A stretch of 64,000 nucleotides of DNA from Vibrio thalassae (GTDB lineage: Bacteria > Pseudomonadota > Gammaproteobacteria > Enterobacterales > Vibrionaceae). The notes beneath the pieces were generated by a model that made no database searches, was not told the DNA's origin, and was given only the letters and a program-made list of their open reading frames with translations. The translations under genes were made by a program, and so were the position numbers. Below are positions 1 through 8,004 of the stretch, piece after piece. How positions within the stretch are numbered: position 1 is the first letter of the stretch; the number at the start of each line of letters is the position of its first letter. The stretch is from the NCBI RefSeq assembly GCF_900089835.1, contig NZ_OANU01000004.1, positions 62,001-126,000 of the forward strand. The letters are read 5' to 3'.

Positions 1-77
1 CAAGCCAGAAGATTGAGGACGTACAGAGTTCTATTCAACAAGCTGTGCGTACTTGGTTAGCAGAGCAAAAAGGGTAG
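1..77 (+). CDS. tmk: Thymidylate kinase, C-terminal end (partial)
   Basis: Only the last 24 codons are in the window, ending SIQQAVRTWLAEQKG and a TAG at 75-77. The stop lies three bases before the holB start. The call rests on this tail and on the well-known tmk-holB order in gammaproteobacteria. Thymidylate kinase phosphorylates dTMP to dTDP. The catalytic part lies outside the window, so domains cannot be checked. Confidence 0.75.
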   Translation, partial: SQKIEDVQSSIQQAVRTWLAEQKG

Positions 78-80
78 GTT

Positions 81-1037
81 ATGCCAGTCTATCCGTGGTT
101 AGTTCCTATTTGGTCGAAGCTCAAGGATAATCTCGAACGTCAGCATATTCCCGGTGCGATGTTGATTCAAGCTAAGTACGGCCTAGCTCCAAAATCCCTA
201 GTAGAACGATACGTTGCGGGATTGATGTGCCAAAACGATCGATCCGAGCCGTGTGGTTTTTGTCACTGTTGTGATTTACTTAAGGCAAGTGCACATCCTG
301 ACGTGCATTATGTGCTGCCTGAAAAGGACAAAAAATCCCTATCGGTGGAACAAATACGACAAGCCAACAAGTGGGCGATCGAGTCTTCTCAGTTCGGTCA
401 CTATCGAGTTATTGTGATTCCGCAAGCGGACAGAATGAACCCTTCTGCTGCTAATGCGTTACTAAAAACACTTGAAGAGCCTCCTGCTCAATGCGTGTTT
501 ATCTTGTCGACTGAGAATACCAAGTTGCTATTGCCGACGATTAGAAGTCGATGCGAAGTGTGGCATGTCGCTACGCCTTCAGAACAGATGTGTATCGATT
601 GGGTCAGTAGCGAGCTTGGACAGGCGGTTCCGTATCACTCAGCACTGCTTTGTCATTTTGAGCCAATCTCCACGCTGCGCTTTGTTGAATCGGGGCAAGG
701 TAAGCAGTATCAGGCGCTGATTGCAGCATTTGTCGCTTTCATTCGTAGCGATGGTTTGGATACGAATGAATTTATCACTACATTGTTGAAAAATGATAGT
801 GAAGTGTCGATTCAACTCAATTGGTTGTGGTTACTGCTTAATGGTGCGCAAAAAGCATCCTTAGGGATTGATATTCGCGTTTCTCTGCCAGAAGCCAGTC
901 AAATTGCCGACGTTTATGGTTATGAAAGTCTTTATACACATACCCAGTCGTTGCAAGCACTCACAGAACAATTGCGCTCTTTCCCCGGCCTTAACACGGA
1001 ATTACTCGTGTCTAATTGGCTTTATGGATTGAATTAA
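81..1037 (+). CDS. holB: DNA polymerase III delta' subunit
   Basis: This 318-residue protein is a clamp-loader (gamma complex) subunit that helps load the beta sliding clamp onto DNA. The nucleotide-binding loop is degenerate (near residues 25-40), as expected for delta', which does not hydrolyse ATP. A zinc module follows with Cys50, Cys58, Cys61 and Cys64. The conserved Ser-Arg-Cys motif (TIRSRCEVW, near residue 155) provides an arginine finger to the neighbouring subunit. The gene starts three bases after tmk, so the two are co-transcribed. Length is close to that of the E. coli protein (334 residues). Confidence 0.95.
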   Translation: MPVYPWLVPIWSKLKDNLERQHIPGAMLIQAKYGLAPKSLVERYVAGLMCQNDRSEPCGFCHCCDLLKASAHPDVHYVLPEKDKKSLSVEQIRQANKWAIESSQFGHYRVIVIPQADRMNPSAANALLKTLEEPPAQCVFILSTENTKLLLPTIRSRCEVWHVATPSEQMCIDWVSSELGQAVPYHSALLCHFEPISTLRFVESGQGKQYQALIAAFVAFIRSDGLDTNEFITTLLKNDSEVSIQLNWLWLLLNGAQKASLGIDIRVSLPEASQIADVYGYESLYTHTQSLQALTEQLRSFPGLNTELLVSNWLYGLN

Positions 1038-1127
1038 GTCTAGAATTAGCCATTGCTGTCTATTTTTTTGCAGCGAGGTTGGTTTGCCAATCATCGTTGA
1101 TGATAATCAAATTTAAGTTAGAAAATT

Positions 1128-1895
1128 ATGTTTGTAGATTCTCACTGTCATTTGGATAAACTTGACTACCAAGATGTCCATACCGGCATCCAGGACGTTA
1201 TCCAAAAGGCCAAAGCGGCTCATGTAGAGAAGCTGTTATCCGTCGGTGTTACGTTAGGCTCGTTTCCTAAAATGTTAGAGTTAATTGAGCCTTACTCTGA
1301 GGTTATGGCCTCCTGTGGCGTACACCCTCTCGATGTTGAAAGCGAGTTTTCCCTAAAGCAATTTAAACACTATGCCACGCATGAGCGAGTAGTCGCCATT
1401 GGTGAAACCGGACTGGACTACCACTATCAACCTGATACCGCCCAATTACAGAAAATTCGCTTTGAACAACAAGTGGACGTGGCAGTAGAACTGAATAAGC
1501 CTCTCATTATCCATACAAGAAACGCGCGCAAAGACACATTAGCGATACTTAAAAATGGCTCAGCAGAACAGTGTGGTGGTGTCATACATTGTTTTACCGA
1601 GGATCTACCCTTTGCACAGGCGGCAATGGAGCTTGGTTTTTATATCTCCATCTCCGGGATTGTGACATTTAGACAGGCGAAAGAGTTGAAAGAGGTTGTC
1701 AAACAATTGCCTTTAGAACGTCTGCTTATTGAAACAGATTCCCCTTATCTTGCGCCTGTTCCTCATCGTGGCAAAGAAAATCAGCCTGCCTATGTGGTCG
1801 AAGTAGCGGCATATATTGCTCAGCTTAAAGGGGTTTCATTGAAAGAGGTTGCCGAAAAAACAACCCAAAACTACCATGATCTATTTTTGCGATAA
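1128..1895 (+). CDS. TatD-family metal-dependent hydrolase (YcfH-like)
   Basis: This is a 255-residue TIM-barrel hydrolase of the TatD DNase family. Metal-binding motifs are in the expected order: DSHCHLD at the N-terminus, GETGLDYHY near residue 90, IIHTR near 127, a histidine in HCFTED near 152, and ETDSPYLAP near 203. Family members act as 3'-5' exonucleases or deoxyribonucleases, and the physiological substrate is uncertain. It lies 90 bp after holB and is probably in the same transcription unit (tmk-holB-ycfH is common). No strong Shine-Dalgarno precedes the ATG. Confidence 0.9.
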   Translation: MFVDSHCHLDKLDYQDVHTGIQDVIQKAKAAHVEKLLSVGVTLGSFPKMLELIEPYSEVMASCGVHPLDVESEFSLKQFKHYATHERVVAIGETGLDYHYQPDTAQLQKIRFEQQVDVAVELNKPLIIHTRNARKDTLAILKNGSAEQCGGVIHCFTEDLPFAQAAMELGFYISISGIVTFRQAKELKEVVKQLPLERLLIETDSPYLAPVPHRGKENQPAYVVEVAAYIAQLKGVSLKEVAEKTTQNYHDLFLR

Positions 1896-1922
1896 AAAAT
1901 AAGTTACTCGTGGAAGTTGACT

Positions 1923-1949
1923 AAAAAAGGCGCATATTGCGTATTTTTT
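1923..1949 (+). terminator. Weak intrinsic terminator after the TatD-family gene
   Basis: A short stem CGCA/TGCG with an A-rich left flank and six Ts on the right lies 28 bases after the stop codon. The stem contains mismatches, so termination may be partial. Confidence 0.4.
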
Positions 1950-2062
1950 GTTTCGTGACTTTGAAAATGTCAAAAAAAGTCAATGTTTACCAAATGTGTT
2001 GAGAAAAAAGTCGTGTTTCAGCACAAACTGTAATTATGTTACGTAAAATAACTTAAGAGCGT

Positions 2063-2083
2063 ATTTTATTCATTGCCTAAAAT
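2063..2083. promoter_or_regulatory. Candidate ROK-family (Mlc-type) operator upstream of ptsG
   Basis: ATTTTA and TAAAAT form a perfect dyad separated by 9 bp, flanked by further A/T symmetry. NagC/Mlc-type operators are AT-rich dyads of about this size, and a gene for Mlc lies about 6 kb away. In E. coli Mlc represses ptsG. The assignment is inference; the exact consensus in this organism is not known to me. Confidence 0.35.
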
Positions 2084-2272
2084 TAATTGAGATTAAAGTT
2101 ATTATTATTTAAAACAATAGCTTATAAAAAATGCAAACCATTGCATTCTGGCGATTTCACTGTGATCTAAACGTAATTTTGAAACTAAATTTCGTAAGTA
2201 TGTAGAAACCATGAGGAGCATCAATATATATTTAGAAGCGGAAAATATAATTCAATTCGTGGTTACATTTTC

Positions 2273-2321
2273 TATGGGTGCTAACATTCAAGGCTACGGG
2301 GGTGTGCCGTTAGAACCCATA
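2273..2321 (+). promoter_or_regulatory. Stem-loop in the ptsG 5' untranslated region
   Basis: Arms TATGGGTGCTAAC (2273-2285) and GTTAGAACCCATA (2309-2321) pair over 13 positions with one mismatch. The loop is about 23 nt and contains a further short GC-rich stem. The structure ends about 15 nt before the Shine-Dalgarno TCAGGAG (2335-2341) of ptsG. It is well placed to affect mRNA stability or small-RNA pairing. In V. cholerae the small RNA TarA is known to repress ptsG. Confidence 0.5.
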
Positions 2322-2349
2322 AACTAATAATCTTATCAGGAGCATAAAC

Positions 2350-3783
2350 ATGTTTAAGAACCTTTTTGCTAACCTGCAAAAAGTTGGTAAGTCTCTGATG
2401 CTACCAGTATCAGTACTACCAGTTGCGGGTATTCTACTTGGTGTAGGTGCTGCCAACCTAAGCTTTATTCCAGATGTTGTTTCTAACCTAATGGAACAAG
2501 CTGGTGGCTCAGTATTTGGCCAAATGGCTCTCCTATTCGCTGTAGGTGTTGCACTAGGCTTCACTAACAATGACGGTGTTGCAGGTCTTGCAGCGATCGT
2601 CGGTTACGGCATCATGACTGCTACGTTAAGCGTTATGGCTGACGTAATGGGCGTTGATAAAATCGACACAGGTGTACTAGGTGGTATCCTTGTCGGTAGT
2701 GTCGCAGCATGGGCATTCAACCGTTTCTTCAAAATTCAGCTTCCAGAATACTTAGGTTTCTTTGCTGGTAAGCGTGCTGTGCCAATTATTACTGGCTTTA
2801 CAGCTATCGCTTTGGGTATTGTACTATCGATTATATGGCCTCCAATTGGCTCTGCTATCGGCGCATTCTCTCACTGGGCGGCTGAGCAAAACCCTGAATT
2901 AGCATTCGGTATTTACGGTGTTATCGAGCGTACTCTTATCCCATTCGGTCTTCACCACGTTTGGAACGTACCATTCTTCTTCGAAGCAGGTACTTGTGTA
3001 AACGCAGCTGGCGAAACTCAAAACGGCGTACTAACTTGTTACCTAGTTGCTGACGACGTATCTCGTGCTGCTGGTAATGGCTTCGGTCAGCTAGCGGGTG
3101 GTTACATGTTTAAGATGTTCGGTCTACCAGCTGCTGCAATCGCTATTGCACACTGTGCTAAACCAGAGAACCGCGCGAAAGTTATGGGTATCATGGCTTC
3201 TGCAGCACTAACATCGTTCCTAACAGGTATTACTGAGCCAATCGAATTCTCATTCCTATTCGTTGCTCCAGTACTATATGCAATCCACGCTCTACTAGCT
3301 GGCTCTGCATACGTTGTTGCTAACACTCTAGGCTTTGTACACGGTACTTCATTCTCACACGGTCTAATCGACTTCCTAGTACTTTCTGGCCACGCTCAGA
3401 AGATGGGTCTGATGATTGGTGTTGGTCTAGTATACGCGGCAATCTACTACATCGTATTCCGCACAGTAATTACTGCAATGGATCTTAAGACTCCAGGTCG
3501 TGAAGACGAGTCAGAAGATGCAAGCGCTGCTGTAACTGGTAACGAAATGGCAGGTGAACTTGTTGCGGCATTCGGCGGCAAAGCTAACATCACAGGTCTA
3601 GATGCATGTATTACACGCCTACGTGTTGCAGTAGCAGACACTGAACTTGTTGACCAAGATAAGCTTAAGCAACTTGGTGCTGCAGGTGTAGTGGTAGTAT
3701 CTGGTGGCGTTCAAGCTATCTTCGGTACTAAATCTGACAACCTAAAAACTGACATGGACGAGTGGATTCGTAACCACAGTTAA
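2350..3783 (+). CDS. ptsG: PTS glucose-specific transporter EIICB
   Basis: This 477-residue inner-membrane protein takes up glucose and phosphorylates it, receiving phosphate from EIIA-Glc. Residues 1 to about 385 form the EIIC membrane domain, with the glucose-family motif [12 protein letters not shown] and the [17 protein letters not shown] segment. After an acidic linker comes the EIIB domain, with the phosphorylated cysteine in [10 protein letters not shown] (Cys420; Cys421 in E. coli). A strong ribosome-binding site (TCAGGAG) precedes the ATG. Codon use is strongly biased, as in highly expressed genes such as rpsA here. It is followed by a strong terminator and is probably monocistronic, under Mlc and possibly sRNA control. 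Confidence 0.96.
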   Translation: MFKNLFANLQKVGKSLMLPVSVLPVAGILLGVGAANLSFIPDVVSNLMEQAGGSVFGQMALLFAVGVALGFTNNDGVAGLAAIVGYGIMTATLSVMADVMGVDKIDTGVLGGILVGSVAAWAFNRFFKIQLPEYLGFFAGKRAVPIITGFTAIALGIVLSIIWPPIGSAIGAFSHWAAEQNPELAFGIYGVIERTLIPFGLHHVWNVPFFFEAGTCVNAAGETQNGVLTCYLVADDVSRAAGNGFGQLAGGYMFKMFGLPAAAIAIAHCAKPENRAKVMGIMASAALTSFLTGITEPIEFSFLFVAPVLYAIHALLAGSAYVVANTLGFVHGTSFSHGLIDFLVLSGHAQKMGLMIGVGLVYAAIYYIVFRTVITAMDLKTPGREDESEDASAAVTGNEMAGELVAAFGGKANITGLDACITRLRVAVADTELVDQDKLKQLGAAGVVVVSGGVQAIFGTKSDNLKTDMDEWIRNHS

Positions 3784-3805
3784 TCAATTTGTTCATGAAT
3801 ATTTT

Positions 3806-3834
3806 AAAAGGGAAGCATTTGCTTCCCTTTTTTT
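3806..3834 (+). terminator. Intrinsic terminator of ptsG
   Basis: AAAAGGGAAGC and GCTTCCCTTTT form a stem with an ATTT loop, followed by a run of Ts. It starts 23 bases after the ptsG stop. Confidence 0.9.
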
Positions 3835-3990
3835 GATCTGGTGAGGTCGAAACTCTTGCCCTGTACTTGCCTTTTCATGACATTTTGACACACCGTCTCT
3901 CTAGAATACCGTTATTCCAATTTACATGTCGGACGAATAAAAGCTCTCAATGGAACAGAAGAGCAGGCATGAACAATCAGAGAGCAAACT

Positions 3991-4530
3991 ATGAATATTA
4001 AATTTCCTGTGGTAGTGGCGTTAACGATAACGGCAATTTCATCATTTTCCGTCTTAGCCAATAATGCTAGTGGCGAAGAACAATGGCAAGTTGTAGAAGA
4101 AGGTCAAGCAACCTCGTCGTCGGCAAGTAAGCCGACAAGTCAGCAAAACTCAAGCCAATCTAGTCGCTCCTCTGGCAGTCGTTCGAGTAATTCAGGGTTT
4201 AAAGTCGGAATGGGATTAGACCAAGGCCTAAGCATCGTTGGTCAAATTAATAACAGGATCAATTTTGCTGTAGGGAATGATGGTGTGGCTGCTGACTACA
4301 TTTTCAGTCGTGGGCAGTTTGGTGGAGATGTGCCATTCAGTTGGTTTGCTGGTGTAGGCGGTCAAATTCAACGCTCAGACAAATTTGGTCCTCGTGTTGC
4401 CCTAGGGGTTGAGTTGCCATTTGCGCGCAGCTGGGATGCCTATGCTCAACTTACACCGAATCTGATGTTTAATAATAGTGATTTAAAGCTAGGCATTGGT
4501 GCTGGTATTGGTGTCAGATATAGCTTCTAA
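3991..4530 (+). CDS. Hypothetical secreted or outer-membrane protein with Ser-rich linker
   Basis: This 179-residue protein has an N-terminal signal peptide (cleavage likely after LANA or LA near residue 23). A low-complexity Ser/Gln/Arg-rich segment follows at about residues 41-68. From residue 69 on, alternating Gly- and aromatic-rich stretches end in GVRYSF. A terminal Phe preceded by alternating hydrophobic residues is typical of outer-membrane beta-barrels. The barrel would be small. I do not recognise a named family. It has its own upstream region and a terminator, so it is probably monocistronic. Confidence 0.75.
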   Translation: MNIKFPVVVALTITAISSFSVLANNASGEEQWQVVEEGQATSSSASKPTSQQNSSQSSRSSGSRSSNSGFKVGMGLDQGLSIVGQINNRINFAVGNDGVAADYIFSRGQFGGDVPFSWFAGVGGQIQRSDKFGPRVALGVELPFARSWDAYAQLTPNLMFNNSDLKLGIGAGIGVRYSF

Positions 4531-4540
4531 GTAGACATGA

Positions 4541-4573
4541 AAAAAACGCAAGCATATGTCGGCTTGCGTTTTC
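4541..4573. terminator. Bidirectional intrinsic terminator
   Basis: AAAACGCAAGC pairs with GCTTGCGTTTT. It lies between the convergent 3' ends of the Ser-rich protein gene and the metS-like gene, and A/T runs on both sides allow it to work in both directions. Confidence 0.85.
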
Positions 4574-4595
4574 TAGTAAAGACTCGTGCCTAGAT

Positions 4596-4688
4596 TTATT
4601 TATCCATCGCTTTTTTGATACAGTAGGAGGCTCCTCCCCAAGTAATGCCAATTCCTATTGCCATCATAATAAGTGCTCCGATAGTCAT
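4596..4688 (-). CDS. MetS-type small subunit of an NSS methionine/alanine importer
   Basis: This 30-codon gene encodes MTIGALIMMAIGIGITWGGA followed by SYCIKKAMDK: one membrane helix with a short basic tail. It matches the MetS family, tiny subunits that accompany MetP-type sodium-dependent importers of the neurotransmitter:sodium symporter family (described in Corynebacterium). A ribosome-binding site (AGGAGG) precedes the ATG. The stop of the transporter frame (4690) is one base upstream of this ATG, so the genes are co-transcribed. The small gene is intact although the transporter is damaged. Confidence 0.85.
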   Translation of the reverse strand: MTIGALIMMAIGIGITWGGASYCIKKAMDK

Positions 4689-4689
4689 A

Positions 4690-5967
4690 TTACGCCTCCT
4701 TTTTACTGGTAAGGTTGAGAACAATTCCGATCACGACGAGTAGACCCATCAATCCCCAACCTAAAATCATGATGTCTGAATGGGCGTAACCACCATAGCC
4801 CTCTGTTAAGAGTGCTTTAAATTTTGTTGCGACAATGACGATCAATATAAGTGGAGTAATAAATCGCAAGCAAACGTCAAACCAAGTACCGATAGTAAAA
4901 TCGGAGATTTGGTTCACATACTCACGTACATCGGCAATTTTAAGCAACCATGCCATCAAGATGATCTCTACGAGACAACCGACAATGATCCCTACGTTAT
5001 TCGCGAAGTGATCGACAAGATCCAGCAACAGTAAGCCGCCGTTAGTTGCAAAGGCCATTGAGATGATGAAACCTGTGCCACAGATAATGGTAGCGGCTTT
5101 GTTTCTACGCCATTTGAGCTTATCGATCACAGCAGAAGTTACGGCTTCCATAATAGAGATATGTGAGCTTAGACCTGCAATCACCAATGCGAAGAAGAAA
5201 AGGGGCCCTAAAATATATGGGGCGGGTAGCAAGTTTATCGCGGCAGGCAATGTTACAAAAGCCAATCCAACACCGGCACTCACAACCTCAGTTAACGGTT
5301 TACCTTGTTCTTGGGCCATGTAGCCTAGAACAGAGAAAATCATAATACCGGCTAAAATTGAAAAGCCAAAGTTAATGAGCACCGTCATGAAAGCATTATT
5401 GGTGATATCAGATTTTTCTGGTAGATAGATGGAGTAGACTAACATGATGGCAAAGCCGATACTCAAGGTGAAGAAAATCTGGCCGTATGCGGCAGCCCAT
5501 ACTTTAACATCCCATATTTTGCTAAAATCTGGTTCGAACATGTAGTTAACGCCGTCAAGCGCACCAGGTAGGAAAATCGTGCGACCAATTAAAAGTAGCA
5601 CCATGATAAAGAGAATCGGCATCATAATTTTTGCCGCGCGCTCGATACCCGATTTTACCCCACCAGCAATGGCTGCGTAGGTCATCGCCCAGCCAATAAC
5701 AGCGACATAATACACGGCAATCGTTGCGGCTACGCCCACTTGAAACCATCCTAACCATTCAAATTTCGGATTGATCCTAGCTAACGTTACTGGCGCAGAC
5801 CCTCGATACTTCTGACCCATACTGAACTCTAAGATCATGAAAGGGATACCAGCGGTTATCATGGCAAACAGATAAGGAATAAAGAAAGCTCCTCCGCCAT
5901 TTTCATAAGCCATGTAAGGGAAACGCCAAATATGCTTGCTGCAAAACCCAGATGTGAAGTTGCCCAT
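4690..5967 (-). pseudogene. Sodium-dependent NSS transporter (MetP-like), two deletions
   Basis: The frame encodes most of a sodium-dependent amino-acid importer: IWRFPYMAYENGGGAF, GVKSGIERAAKIMMP, ILPGALDG-like and later helices are recognisable. The 17 residues before IWRFPYM are foreign. They come from the neighbouring outer-membrane gene read in another frame, so the normal start and helix 1 (GSAVGLGN-type ion- and substrate-binding motif) are gone. In addition, GWAMTY (residues 92-97) runs straight into AAIAGGVKSG. Family members have roughly 45-60 residues there (extracellular loop 2 and the start of helix 4). The protein is unlikely to transport. The alternative is an assembly error. 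Confidence 0.8.
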
Positions 5968-6323
5968 TCTCCAGAAGTATATGAGGCCCCCAAACCCGCA
6001 CCGATATAGGCGTAGCTAGTATTATTGAGTTGATATTCAGCACTACTTTGAAATTGTAAGTACTGAATTCGTGTATCCAGTTCGAGAACATCGAGTGACG
6101 AGTCCTGTTGCGAATAAAACATACCCATTCGCCCATTTTGAAAAGGGAATTCTATCGCCAACGCAAGGTTGGCCGATGGGGAGATGTCATAATCTTCGCC
6201 AGTCCCGTCTTTTACGACGCCTCCCATCGTGTAACCAAGGAAGGGTGTGACGATGACTGTAGCTTTAACGGCGAAACTAACCAGCATTGCAGCTAATGGG
6301 AGCAATACTAACGTCTTGGTCAT
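5859..6323 (-). pseudogene. Truncated outer-membrane beta-barrel gene fused to transporter remnant
   Basis: The frame begins with a signal peptide (MTKTLVLLPLAAMLVSFAVKA) and continues as a small outer-membrane barrel (about residues 22-133, with YAYIGAGLGASY and HLGFAASIFG). The last 20 or so residues are transporter DNA read out of frame, starting near 5950. The C-terminal strands and the terminal aromatic sorting signal of such barrels are therefore missing. The junction lies at an ATTTGGCG-like stretch shared by both partners, which suggests a microhomology deletion. The product, if made, should not assemble in the outer membrane. Confidence 0.75.
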
Positions 6324-6482
6324 GCTGAATTTCCTCGGAGTAAGAGCTATTGGCTACACTTTGGTCTTGAATGTACTAGTTTTACTTATAGTGTGACATT
6401 AACTCCATAAATTTGAAGTGGTTATCTGTATATTGTAATTATATGTCACAATAGTAATTGAAATGTTACAAATGGAGGTGTT

Positions 6483-6575
6483 ATGGAATACGATCTAAAA
6501 TTGGCGCTGACGATCACAACAGTTGCATTCAGCACAATTGTTGCGTTTGGACTGATCGCCATCTTGACTGCGTAA
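6483..6575 (+). CDS. YnhF-like single-helix membrane microprotein
   Basis: This 30-residue protein reads MEYDLKLALTITTVAFSTIV then AFGLIAILTA. It has a short charged head and one hydrophobic helix. Length and pattern (M..DLKxxLxxT...) resemble E. coli YnhF (29 residues), a small inner-membrane protein of unknown function. A good ribosome-binding site (TGGAGG) lies 5 bases before the ATG. It ends 7 bases before the patatin-like gene and is likely to be in the same transcript. Confidence 0.75.
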   Translation: MEYDLKLALTITTVAFSTIVAFGLIAILTA

Positions 6576-6582
6576 ACTGTCT

Positions 6583-7770
6583 ATGACGAACCTTGGGTTA
6601 ATCACCAATACCCGAACCGTCTTAGATGAAGCTCAGTTACATAAATATATTGGCGGGAAAACGGCGTTAGTCGCACAAGGTGGAGGCCAGCGTGGTATCT
6701 TCACTTCTGGAGTGCTAGACGCCTTTCTATTGTCAAACTTTGATCCCTTTGATGAATTTTATGGCACCTCTGCTGGTGCTTTGAACATATGTGCCTACCT
6801 GTCTCGACAAGCCGGTCTCGGTAAGTCGTTTATCCTAGATCTCACAACAGCTCCTCAGTTTTTTAACCTGTTCAGTTTTATCCGTCGTAAGCAGTACCTT
6901 AATTTAGAGTGGGCGCTCGATAGAATCTGTGATTACCCTTATAAACTTGATATCGATATGGGCCGAAGAATGATTGGTCAACGTCGTGCGTATGCTGCAA
7001 CAACGAATGTGACGACCTTGAAAGACCACTATTTCCCAATGTTGCAGGAAGATTGGTATCAAGTCTTGCTCGCAACGAGCGCGATACCAAATCTGTTTGA
7101 GGGGTCAGTGTGTCTGAATGAGACTAGTTTTATTGATGGAGGGGTATCAGCCTCAATACCTGTCCAAGAGGCTTGGCGACAGGAAAACCGAACCATTATT
7201 GTTATTCGTACAGAGGAATGTAGCAGTGAAGACCTTTCGGTATTAGAAGATCAACCTATTGTTTCTGAGCCTCCGACATGGTTTAGGGAATCGCTCAATG
7301 GTTTACAAATGCAATGGCAAGAGAAAATACTAAATTGGTCAAAAGACTGGACAGGTTTCTTCGATAAACAAATCGTTAAGGCACAAGAGAGTAAGCATGC
7401 TCAGCATCTTAATCTCATGAATGGTGGTCGATGGTTGTTTGGTGCGCCGGATATCTATCGTCTCAGCCACTTATTTGGAGAGAAGTTTGACTCTGGGTGG
7501 GCCGACATGTTGATGGTCCATTATCAAACTTATGCCTTAACGCAGGAGTTTCTAAAGAAACCACCTGATGATTGCTTCGTGTTGCAAATTGCACCAGAAA
7601 TCGCCTTGAAAACCTCTTCTTTAATGAGTGAGCCTGATGATATTTTGCATGACTATCAATTGGGTCTCGATGCTGGGTTTCGTTTTGTTGAGCGTTATAA
7701 CTTAGTCAATCGTACTCAAGTTAATGCTGTAAAAGCGCCTAAGTTATGGCAGCCCTCCCAAACAGGTTAG
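6583..7770 (+). CDS. Patatin-like phospholipase family protein (paralogue 1)
   Basis: This 395-residue protein is a patatin-type serine lipase with a Ser-Asp catalytic dyad. The oxyanion-hole motif GGGQRG is at residues 33-38, the nucleophile elbow GTSAG at 61-65 (Ser63), and the catalytic Asp in DGGVSA (Asp185). The C-terminal 200 residues form the accessory domain typical of YjjU-type bacterial patatins. No signal peptide is seen, so it is probably cytoplasmic or membrane-associated. A second copy lies at 16010-17161. The substrate is unknown, and phospholipid or lysophospholipid hydrolysis is inferred from the family. Confidence 0.88.
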   Translation: MTNLGLITNTRTVLDEAQLHKYIGGKTALVAQGGGQRGIFTSGVLDAFLLSNFDPFDEFYGTSAGALNICAYLSRQAGLGKSFILDLTTAPQFFNLFSFIRRKQYLNLEWALDRICDYPYKLDIDMGRRMIGQRRAYAATTNVTTLKDHYFPMLQEDWYQVLLATSAIPNLFEGSVCLNETSFIDGGVSASIPVQEAWRQENRTIIVIRTEECSSEDLSVLEDQPIVSEPPTWFRESLNGLQMQWQEKILNWSKDWTGFFDKQIVKAQESKHAQHLNLMNGGRWLFGAPDIYRLSHLFGEKFDSGWADMLMVHYQTYALTQEFLKKPPDDCFVLQIAPEIALKTSSLMSEPDDILHDYQLGLDAGFRFVERYNLVNRTQVNAVKAPKLWQPSQTG

Positions 7771-7953
7771 TTATTGTGCGTCGTGAAATAACCAGGGATA
7801 TTTTTAACACTCCTGTAATCATGCGTCGGCTGTTTTTTGTACGTTAAATCTTATTGATGCCTTTGCCAACCATTGTCGGATGGTGATTTGAGCCCCAAAG
7901 ATTCATCTATATGCGTGATATTTGTCACGGCAATCCATTAAACTGCTTCACAA

Positions 7954-7969
7954 TTACTTCGCAAAGTAA
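7954..7969. promoter_or_regulatory. Candidate operator in the mlc promoter region
   Basis: TTACTT-CGCA-AAGTAA is a perfect dyad with 6-bp arms about 35 bp before the mlc ATG. ROK repressors of the Mlc/NagC group often regulate themselves through AT-rich dyads. The link is inference from position only. Confidence 0.35.
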
Positions 7970-8004
7970 AAAAATTAATAGGTTGTTGTTTTTTGGAGTG
8001 CAAA

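Larger units (their letters stand above)
1896..2349 (+). other. 454-bp intergenic leader upstream of ptsG
   Basis: This is an AT-rich stretch without a convincing gene. It holds a weak terminator behind the TatD gene (1923-1949), an ATTTTA-N9-TAAAAT dyad (2063-2083), a second dyad with 7-bp arms AATGCAA/TTGCATT (2130-2147), and a long imperfect stem-loop just before the ptsG ribosome-binding site (2273-2321). An ATG-started reading frame of 38 codons (2211-2327) overlaps the stem-loop but has no Shine-Dalgarno, so it is not called a gene. Confidence 0.6.

Noticed and set aside
2145-2180. CRP site upstream of ptsG (TGTGATCTAAACG...)
   Set aside because: Only the left half TGTGA matches; the right half has almost no agreement with TCACA at the right spacing.
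2211-2327. 38-codon ORF in the ptsG leader, considered as an SgrT-like peptide
   Set aside because: No Shine-Dalgarno and no likeness to SgrT. The region is better explained by the leader hairpin.
6390-6455. CRP-like site (TGTAATTATATGTCACA) between the barrel remnant and the YnhF-like gene
   Set aside because: The half-sites are 7 bp apart instead of 6 and the left half is imperfect.
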